A stretch of DNA of 5,463 nucleotides, taken from assembly GCA_021798635.1 (NCBI GenBank), contig JAJZGH010000290.1, forward strand, positions 1-5,463, given 5' to 3'. The translations under genes and the position numbers were made by a program. Below the pieces are notes generated by a model. That model worked only from the letters and a program-made list of their open reading frames with translations, was not told where the DNA came from and did not search any database. This stretch comes from Planctomycetota bacterium (GTDB taxonomy: Bacteria > Planctomycetota > Phycisphaerae > WQYP01). Shown piece after piece: positions 1 through 4,852 of this stretch. Position 1 is the first letter of the stretch. Every line of letters begins with the position of its first letter.

Positions 1-354
1 AAAGGGGACAGGCGTAAATTTGGGATAAGCACAGATAGTTCCAACCTGCACAAACTTTTTTACACCCTGAATCCGCGCGGCTTCCATCAGGTGCAAGCCC
101 ATGGCCATATTGGCGTAAAAATATCGTCCGGGGTTTTCCCGGTTCGCCCCGATCCCGCCCACCTGAGCCGCCAGGTGCAAAATAACATCGGGCTTCAGCC
201 GCGACACCATCTCCTCCGTGGCCTGCTGCCGGGTCAGGTCGCAATCTTTACTTCGCAGAATATGGATATCACTTAAAGCGACACCGCCGGCGGTGAGCTT
301 GCGGGTAATACACCGCCCCAGAAATCCTGCTCCGCCGGTAATTAAATATCGCAT
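1..354 (-). CDS. fcl: GDP-L-fucose synthase-like NAD-dependent epimerase/dehydratase, N-terminal part (runs off left edge)
   Basis: Reading the minus strand from ATG at 352-354 gives 118 uninterrupted codons to the window edge. The N-terminus has a Rossmann nucleotide-binding loop, TGGAGFLG (residues 6-13). Next come a conserved HLAA (60-63), VGGIGAN (65-71) and a GTICAYPK segment (105-112), followed by FTPVPF. The VGGI-AN and G-x-x-C-x-YPK signatures are typical of GDP-fucose synthase (WcaG/Fcl), which converts GDP-4-keto-6-deoxymannose to GDP-L-fucose with NADPH in the cytoplasm. C108 aligns with the family's catalytic cysteine, and T106 sits where E. coli has serine. The catalytic Tyr-x-x-x-Lys lies beyond the edge. 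Full-length members have about 310-320 residues, so roughly two thirds is missing. A GGAG sequence 10 nt before the ATG can serve as ribosome binding site. A related sugar-nucleotide epimerase is the main alternative. A role in surface polysaccharide is inferred. Confidence 0.88.
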   Translation of the reverse strand, partial: MRYLITGGAGFLGRCITRKLTAGGVALSDIHILRSKDCDLTRQQATEEMVSRLKPDVILHLAAQVGGIGANRENPGRYFYANMAMGLHLMEAARIQGVKKFVQVGTICAYPKFTPVPF

Positions 355-456
355 GAATGCCGTTCTCCGCACGCTTTGCTTCCAACATTCGTCTGACACA
401 CAAATCAGAAGCGAACCAGAAGTGTCGCGATTTTACCGCCATCGCTCCACAATGGA

Positions 457-486
457 AAATTACCGGCAATTACTGAAAATAATCAA
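457..486 (-). promoter_or_regulatory. Candidate sigma70-type promoter for the fucose synthase gene
   Basis: On the minus strand, TTGATT (481-486) and TAATTT (457-462) are separated by 18 nt, about 100 bp ahead of the fucose synthase start. The match to TTGACA/TATAAT is partial. The element overlaps the last codons of the RHS remnant, so the gene may be expressed from sequence at the junction left by the decayed module. This is suggested by position and motif only. Confidence 0.2.
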
Positions 487-783
487 AGACCAAATCCATC
501 GGCCGAGATCCGAGTTGTAATTCCGGTTGCGGGCGTAAGAGAGGCGTACGCTGCGCCCAACGAGCAATGAACAAATCATCGGAACTTCCGAATCTTTGAT
601 CCGTGATCATCGTTGGTCCTCCGCTTACCTCCGCTGCCTCTTGTGCATCAACGTGCTCCAGATTCCGCGTCCAGAATTCATTGAACTGCTTTTTTTCACC
701 ACTGAGGGAGCAGAGGAAATGGAGGTTCTGCGGCGCTGGCCGTGCAGCTCTGGTTCCGAAATTGTTTCAACTTCTGCGACCAT
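460..783 (-). pseudogene. Decayed RHS-repeat-associated core remnant (copy A counterpart of the 3971-4675 gene)
   Basis: From ATG at 781-783 the minus strand reads MVAEVETISEPELHG and 52 codons in all, nearly identical to the start of the RHS-core gene at 4675. It stops at TAA (625-627) because of a one-base deletion relative to that copy. Further on, in another frame, positions 537 to 496 encode YARNRNYNSDLGRW, an unmistakable RHS-core motif matching ARNRNYSPSLGRW of the intact copy. The frame then leaves the family (IWSLIIF and so on) and stops at 460-462. The distal core (DP-x-GY to NPVN-DP-G) and any tail are absent. A broken, truncated RHS core gene explains this best. Alternatively, the upstream half was never coding and only the short core stub is genic. 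Confidence 0.65.
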
Positions 784-905
784 TAGTCTGCCTAAAAGGC
801 CAATTCTTTCAAAGCACGGATTCTAACCCGCCCAAAGCGGATCGCAAAGCGAATTCACAAAAGCTGAGCCCGCAACGCGGCCACACGCCGCCACTTGTCT
901 CCCAG
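525..905 (-). repeat. Dispersed direct repeat, copy A
   Basis: This stretch aligns in the same orientation with 4412-4800, at roughly 80-85% identity by eye and with several small indels. The centre (643-769) matches 4535-4661 at 125 of 127 positions without a gap, while both flanks are clearly more diverged. It includes a promoter-like element (820-847) and the start of an RHS-core remnant. The left boundary is set where RHS-core similarity begins; the right boundary is approximate, where similarity fades. No clear terminal inverted repeats or target-site duplication were seen, so I do not call it an insertion sequence. Confidence 0.85.
820..847 (-). promoter_or_regulatory. Candidate promoter in repeat copy A
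   Basis: On the minus strand, TTGCGA (842-847) and TAGAAT (820-825) are separated by 16 nt, about 37 nt upstream of the ATG at 783. The same arrangement with the same spacing occurs in copy B. TAGAAT matches five of six consensus -10 bases; the -35 match is weak. Conservation may simply reflect recent duplication. Confidence 0.25.
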
Positions 906-1018
906 GCTCCGACAGCTTCGTTGCCTCCACCGTGACCCCCGGGTCAAAACAACCTTTACCGGGGCGAGACTTGCACTCCCTGGAACACTTCGCCTTTGCG
1001 CGGCACACTTGGGCCATT
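906..1018. other. Unexplained spacer between the SEL1 gene and repeat copy A
   Basis: This stretch holds no supported gene. It contains a small perfect inverted repeat (933-946, TGACCC/GGGTCA). On the minus strand, the direction in which the SEL1 gene is transcribed, the T-run lies before the inverted repeat rather than after it, so it is not a convincing terminator for that gene. Bases 998-1025, at the SEL1 gene's 3' end, resemble 4767-4794 next to repeat copy B (about 22 of 28 identical). Confidence 0.4.
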
Positions 1019-2878
1019 TCACTGCGAGTGCTTCGTCAACCAATCCTTGGCCGTGATGTTCCCCGAATCAGCCGCTTTTTTATACCAATACTCGGCCTTC
1101 TGGTGACTCTTCGTAACACCCGTGCCGCGATAGTATAGGCCGCCAAGGCCAATCATCGCGTTCACATTTCCAAGGTCAGCCGCCTTTTTCCACAACGCGA
1201 TTGCACGGCGATAGTCTCGCGTCACACCCAAGCCTCCAGCGTATAGATAGCCGAGATTGTACGTTGCACCAAGGTACCCTGCATCGGCGGCCTTCTTCCA
1301 CCACTTGAACGCTGATTTGTAATCGCGAGCCACATCGTGGCCATAAAAGAAAAACAATCCCAAGCGATACATCGCGAAGGTGCTGCCAGCCACAGCGGCC
1401 TTTCTCAACCAAACCAAAGCCTCACGCTTGCTTCGCTTAACCCCCGCCCCGTTGCCGTACAGCGAGCCAATGCCATACATCGCCTTGGCGTTACCGGCAG
1501 CAGCCGCCTTCCGCCACAGGATCATCGCCTTGGAATAGTTTCGCGCAACCCCCAAGCCGTTGGCATAGTAGGAACCAACTTCATACGTTGCCGCAGGGAT
1601 ACCCTCCTTCGCCGCCCGCTTGAACCATGTTATCGCCCGCTTGTGGCTTTGCTTTACCCCCCATCCTTTTTCGTACAACACGGCAACTCCATACACCGCA
1701 TGGGTGCTGCCAGCGGCAGCCGCCTTCCGAAGCCAAAGCATCGCTTTGTGGTAATCTTGCTTGATTTCATGGCCTTTGGCATACAGCACGCCCATCGTGT
1801 ACATAGCCTCAACATTTCCCGCCGCTGCCAACTGGTGCAGCCAAGTTGCTCGTTGTTCTCGCCTAGTTCGCGTTGGGCGCAGCGGATGCCCCAACGCCCA
1901 TCGGCACAGACGTCTCACTGCTGTTTGGTACCCGGAAGCGGGCTTGATTTCGAGATCGGCAGAATGCGGCGGGAGGACGACGGACATAGCAGCGAGCATG
2001 AAATCCGCCGGTTTGTTCGCCTTAATTTGAAACCCCGGTATTTTCGGCGCGTGAAAATCCACAATCGCCAGAGGTCGGACGTTGCGGCCCGTCTTAATGC
2101 GTGTGGTCGCCAGTACCGGACGGAGCATAAGCTCGCCGTGGCGGGAGGCGTAAAGCTTCACGCTCGATATCGGCAGCGCGGCGGCTGGCACGCCGGGCTT
2201 GAACACCACGGACACGATAGTACCGCCCAACACACGGGGCCGATATAAATTAAGGGTCGGCTTTGGATCTGAAATGAACTTGAACCAAGTCGCCGCCGAC
2301 AGGCTTCCTCGCACAAATCGCCGCAGGTGGCGTATTGAAAAATGAACGGCCTTACGTCCCAAGGTAACGGCAATTCCTAAATTGCCCGGCCAGTTATGCG
2401 ATTTTCCCTTCCACAGGAAACCATTATCGCCAAATTCCACGTTACGCGCTACCAGCAGTTCGGCTGGATGCTTTGGCGATAGGGTCAATGCGATAGTGGC
2501 TTTCCCATCAGACTCCCAATAGAGCGGGATACCTCTGGACAACATTACCAGCGCAACCGAGATCGCCCCCTTCTTATACGCCCATGCCTTGTAGCCCCAC
2601 GCGGTTCTGACCCCGTGCGCGTTTGAGTTGGGCAATCGAAATTCCTGAAAAAAGCTGAAGGTCTTTGTCGTTGGTATTGTGGTTTGCGTAGGAGGGGGCA
2701 CCTTGCCGAGCCACTGAAGCACTTTTCCGAATTGCATGCCCTGTAGGCCTTCTCCCGATCCGCTGGCTATCGGCGCGTGACACATGGTTGCCAGCACCAG
2801 CCAAACCGCAAGGCAGTGACGGCGGCGGACACGCGGCGCACAGCAATACCTAAGAATTTTGGCCCGTTCTGCGAACAT
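1019..2878 (-). CDS. Secreted protein: uncharacterised N-terminal domain plus seven SEL1 repeats
   Basis: The product has 619 residues from ATG at 2876-2878. I chose this start over an in-frame one at 2965 because it has a strong ribosome binding site (GAAGGGGA, about 6 nt upstream) and is followed by a signal peptide. That peptide has an Arg-rich n-region (RVRRRH, 16-21), a hydrophobic stretch (CLAVWLVLATM) and a likely cut near APIAS-G (39/40). Residues 50-245 form a domain shared with the upstream neighbour, anchored by FGKVL, YWESDG, LLVAR, GFLWK and KPTL. I do not recognise it as a named family. Residues 354-605 are seven tandem 36-residue SEL1 repeats (for example GNVEAMYTMGVLYAKG), followed by a partial eighth (GNITAK). 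SEL1 arrays are helical-pair scaffolds that bind protein partners. An extracytoplasmic scaffold role is inferred; the partner is unknown. It starts 46 bp after the neighbour's stop, consistent with an operon. Confidence 0.9.
   Translation of the reverse strand: MFAERAKILRYCCAPRVRRRHCLAVWLVLATMCHAPIASGSGEGLQGMQFGKVLQWLGKVPPPTQTTIPTTKTFSFFQEFRLPNSNAHGVRTAWGYKAWAYKKGAISVALVMLSRGIPLYWESDGKATIALTLSPKHPAELLVARNVEFGDNGFLWKGKSHNWPGNLGIAVTLGRKAVHFSIRHLRRFVRGSLSAATWFKFISDPKPTLNLYRPRVLGGTIVSVVFKPGVPAAALPISSVKLYASRHGELMLRPVLATTRIKTGRNVRPLAIVDFHAPKIPGFQIKANKPADFMLAAMSVVLPPHSADLEIKPASGYQTAVRRLCRWALGHPLRPTRTRREQRATWLHQLAAAGNVEAMYTMGVLYAKGHEIKQDYHKAMLWLRKAAAAGSTHAVYGVAVLYEKGWGVKQSHKRAITWFKRAAKEGIPAATYEVGSYYANGLGVARNYSKAMILWRKAAAAGNAKAMYGIGSLYGNGAGVKRSKREALVWLRKAAVAGSTFAMYRLGLFFFYGHDVARDYKSAFKWWKKAADAGYLGATYNLGYLYAGGLGVTRDYRRAIALWKKAADLGNVNAMIGLGGLYYRGTGVTKSHQKAEYWYKKAADSGNITAKDWLTKHSQ
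1064..1819 (-). repeat. Seven tandem 36-codon SEL1 repeats (108-bp periodicity)
   Basis: The array encodes seven consecutive units of exactly 36 residues, each beginning with Gly. The pattern is G-x-x-x-A-x-Y-x-x-G-x-x-Y-x-x-G-x-x-V, followed by an A-x-x-W-x-x-K/R-A-A segment. The unit starts are GNVEAM, GSTHAV, GIPAAT, GNAKAM, GSTFAM, GYLGAT and GNVNAM. There are no indels between units, which is regular even for SEL1 proteins. A partial unit closes the protein. The periodicity also yields a long antisense open frame that should not be annotated. Confidence 0.93.
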
Positions 2879-2924
2879 TTCATTCCCCTTCAATAAGCAA
2901 TGCTGCCCGGTGGTCAGCACAGGC

Positions 2925-3935
2925 TCATGGCTTTGGCTTGCGTATCCGGGATGCGGACTTACCAACCGCTTGGGTCGCGGCCAAATCCGTGTCCGGCATC
3001 GTGGCCCATTTGATAAACCTTTTGCGCATCAGAGGGAATTTTGCCCCGGCTGGCGGAGTGCCGGTGGAGTAATGCATACCGTCCGCAAGGCGGTAAGATA
3101 GCACCGTTACGCTTACATTTTTCCAGGGCAATCCCGATCGGCCCTCAATCTTTTTAATGCGGTGCATGACAGGCTCTCCGGGTGCTGCCCCCTCACCGAT
3201 ATCGGATATCCACGCTGTCGAAACAAGTCCGGCCTTCAACTGCGTCAAAGCGAATCTCCGCACCGGAAATGGATGGTTCTGTCCCAAGTTAAAGACAACG
3301 CGCAGAGTTGAGACCGCGTTCTGGTCGTCGGTCCACTCGGCGAAGAGCGTCGGGCGTGGCAACGCTCGGAACTCTATTCTTCTTGCCGTAAGCACCCTTG
3401 TGTGAATCAATCCGAGCACCCGCAGGAATATGGACGACGTTCCTGACGCGGCGAATCCGAACATGTCGCTGCCGGGGAACCCCAAAGCCCGAGACCTCTG
3501 TTTCGTAAGAAAGCCGCCAACGGCGACCCCACCACTCCTGGCGGCGAGGAAATGGTTAGCATCCATCGGGTCGGCCATTGCTAGAAAGCTATGGCTACCA
3601 TCGCTGGTATAATAGACGTATACCTCGCCCAAATGCAATATCACCGCCCTCCTTTTGTGGTCGCGCACCACATGAGCCTCAACGGAAATCCGGTGAAAAG
3701 CGGGCAACGATCCCGCAGTCTCCGATTTCATTGCGGCACCAATCGTGAAATGGAAACTCTGCATGGCCGACCCCCGCGTGAGATCAAGGTAGGGGCGCTT
3801 TCCAGAAAGCAGTTTTAGCACCTGGCCGAAAATAACCACTCGACGAGTGCCTGGTTCGGGCTGCGTTGCGGCGAGGCAAGCGGCACCGGCCGTTAGCAGC
3901 GTCAGACACAGGCACTTCGCAATTGCATTCTTCAT
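2925..3935 (-). CDS. Secreted protein of unknown function, paralogous to the N-terminal domain of the SEL1 neighbour
   Basis: The product has 336 residues from ATG at 3933-3935. GGAG lies 6 nt upstream of this codon, which favours it over the in-frame GTG four codons earlier. The N-terminus MKNAIAKCLCLTLLTAGAAC is a typical signal peptide. Cleavage is likely after LAA (21-23); a lipoprotein reading at C20 is possible but the lipobox (GAAC) is poor. No known domain is recognised. Residues 36-230 align with residues 50-242 of the SEL1 protein: FGQVL/FGKVL, YYTSDG/YWESDG, FLAAR/LLVAR, GFLTK/GFLWK, RPTL/KPTL, VVFNLG/VVFKPG. Alternating hydrophobic patterns suggest a beta-rich fold. The C-terminus is basic (ASRIRKPKP). 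It lies between the RHS-core gene (35 bp upstream) and the SEL1 gene (46 bp downstream), so it is probably co-transcribed. The function is unknown; the export prediction is good. Confidence 0.85.
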   Translation of the reverse strand: MKNAIAKCLCLTLLTAGAACLAATQPEPGTRRVVIFGQVLKLLSGKRPYLDLTRGSAMQSFHFTIGAAMKSETAGSLPAFHRISVEAHVVRDHKRRAVILHLGEVYVYYTSDGSHSFLAMADPMDANHFLAARSGGVAVGGFLTKQRSRALGFPGSDMFGFAASGTSSIFLRVLGLIHTRVLTARRIEFRALPRPTLFAEWTDDQNAVSTLRVVFNLGQNHPFPVRRFALTQLKAGLVSTAWISDIGEGAAPGEPVMHRIKKIEGRSGLPWKNVSVTVLSYRLADGMHYSTGTPPAGAKFPLMRKRFIKWATMPDTDLAATQAVGKSASRIRKPKP

Positions 3936-3970
3936 CGAAAACTCCACGTGCGTAACAGCTTATGGTCGGC

Positions 3971-4675
3971 TCAGTCGAAGGGAACAACCAGCCGGAAAAA
4001 TATTCCGTATTGCCCCGAACTTGTACCTGACCCACCGATGCAGAAATACGGGCCCTTTGGAGGAAGGAATGGTGGCTGCCACTTAACCCAGCCGGATCCC
4101 CCTCCGCTCGAACCGCCGGGCGAGGTGTAACTGGCGCTGCCAGAAAGGTGAAAGTTCAGGCCCCAACCCACCGGTAGAAATGACATCCAGCCCGTCCCCG
4201 GTGGCGCACCAGTCGATGGGTAGGGTGGCCACAGACTTCCCGACGGTGGCGGTGAAGGCGGAGGTGCCCCCACGAACCCCGGTGGCAGGGTGACTGTCCC
4301 CTCCGGATCGACCGCGTTCACGGGATTCGACATCACAAACTGATACGTGTTGGCACCGTTGATGTAACCGGCGGGGTCTTGGTTGATCCAGCGGCCAAGG
4401 GATGGCGAATAGTTGCGGTTGCGGGCACTGCGCTCAATGACCAATGAATAATGAATAATGAATAAATTGTCGGAACTTCCCAATTGCTGATCCGTGAGTA
4501 TCGTTGGTCCTCCGTTTACCTCCGCTACCTCCTGGTGCATCAACGTGCTCCAGATTCCGCGTCCAGAATTCATTGAACTGCTTTTTTTCACCACGGAGGG
4601 AGCCGAGGAAATGGAGGTTCTGCGGCGCTGGCCGTGCAGCTCTGGTTCCGAAATTGTTTCAGCTCTTGCGACCAT
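3971..4675 (-). CDS. Orphan RHS-repeat-associated core protein with Pro/Gly-rich tail
   Basis: The open frame encodes 234 residues from ATG at 4673-4675. Residues 85-126 (4298-4423) are a classic RHS-repeat-associated core: RNRNYSPSLGRW, INQDPAGYINGANTYQF, NPVNAVDPEG. In full RHS/YD proteins this core closes a large beta-cage and precedes a variable, often toxic, tail. Here there are no YD repeats ahead of it. Residues 1-84 derive from the dispersed repeat and resemble no protein family, so this may be a truncated gene whose true N-terminus was lost. The tail (127-234) is rich in Pro, Gly, Ser and aromatics and ends YGIFFRLVVPFD; I see no nuclease or other catalytic motif. Three ATTCATT heptamers lie in the frame just before the core, and a promoter-like element lies about 37 nt upstream. 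The core is certain; that the whole frame is translated from this start is not. Confidence 0.65.
   Translation of the reverse strand: MVARAETISEPELHGQRRRTSISSAPSVVKKSSSMNSGRGIWSTLMHQEVAEVNGGPTILTDQQLGSSDNLFIIHYSLVIERSARNRNYSPSLGRWINQDPAGYINGANTYQFVMSNPVNAVDPEGTVTLPPGFVGAPPPSPPPSGSLWPPYPSTGAPPGTGWMSFLPVGWGLNFHLSGSASYTSPGGSSGGGSGWVKWQPPFLPPKGPYFCIGGSGTSSGQYGIFFRLVVPFD
4443..4463 (-). repeat. Three tandem heptamers (ATTCATT on the minus strand)
   Basis: Three perfect, contiguous copies of the 7-nt unit AATGAAT (plus strand) are followed by AAATTG and preceded by the related CAATGACC. They fall within the reading frame upstream of the RHS core, encoding part of FIIHYSL. Copy A has only a degenerate single unit here (AATGAAC near 566). 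Each gain or loss of a unit would shift the reading frame by one. Confidence 0.8.
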
Positions 4676-4711
4676 AAACCTGCCTAAAAGACCAGTTCTT
4701 TCAAAGCGCGA

Positions 4712-4739
4712 ATTTTAACAAGTCCCAAGCGGACCGCAA
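4712..4739 (-). promoter_or_regulatory. Candidate promoter in repeat copy B, ahead of the RHS-core gene
   Basis: On the minus strand, TTGCGG (4734-4739) and TAAAAT (4712-4717) are separated by 16 nt. TAAAAT matches five of six consensus -10 bases. Transcription would begin about 30 nt before the ATG at 4675 and could serve the RHS-core, secreted and SEL1 genes together. The equivalent site in copy A keeps the same spacing. Confidence 0.3.
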
Positions 4740-4809
4740 AGCGAATTTACGAAAGCTGCATTCGCAACGCGACACACGTTTGCCATTTCACTACCCGCTA
4801 TTTTTGTGC

Positions 4810-4829
4810 CCGGCCATTGGAATCGCCGG
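4810..4829. other. Short inverted repeat downstream of the right-edge gene
   Basis: CCGGCCATTGGAATCGCCGG can fold into a hairpin of five G/C pairs, one mismatch and two to three A/T pairs with a tiny loop. It lies about 23 bp past the stop at 4853. In the direction of that gene it is followed by GCACAAAAATAG, with no T-run, so intrinsic termination is unproven. It may equally be a protein-binding palindrome or chance. Confidence 0.3.
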
Positions 4830-4852
4830 ATGTCACCTTTTCGTGTCCCCAA

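Larger units (their letters stand above)
4412..4800 (-). repeat. Dispersed direct repeat, copy B
   Basis: This is the partner of 525-905 in the same orientation. It overlaps the first part of the RHS-core gene and the spacer ahead of it. The central 4535-4661 differs from copy A at only two positions. Outside the centre it differs by substitutions, a one-base insertion near 4531-4535, additional AATGAAT units, and lack of about 15-17 nt just before the RHS core. Boundaries are approximate. The two copies lie about 3.9 kb apart and bracket the two secreted-protein genes. Confidence 0.85.

Noticed and set aside
218..520. A 100-codon plus-strand frame over the fucose synthase start and its leader
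   Set aside because: It runs antisense to a clearly recognised gene and through the RHS remnant; composition and sequence look non-coding.
525..905. The dispersed repeat as an insertion sequence or classical MITE
   Set aside because: No terminal inverted repeats, target-site duplication or transposase were visible, and the repeat continues directly into RHS-core sequence.
931..948. Inverted repeat TGACCC/GGGTCA as a terminator for the SEL1 gene
   Set aside because: On the transcribed (minus) orientation the T-run comes before the stem rather than after it, and the stem is only five to six pairs with a cramped loop.
823..1043. Two overlapping minus-strand frames of about 60 residues after the SEL1 gene
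   Set aside because: Both cross the repeat boundary and the SEL1 stop, have no plausible ribosome binding site, and their translations look like spacer sequence.
1337..2248. A 303-codon plus-strand open frame
   Set aside because: It is antisense to the SEL1 array and domain; it exists because the 108-bp periodic, biased coding sequence lacks stops on the opposite strand. Its translation resembles no family and the minus-strand protein is unmistakable.
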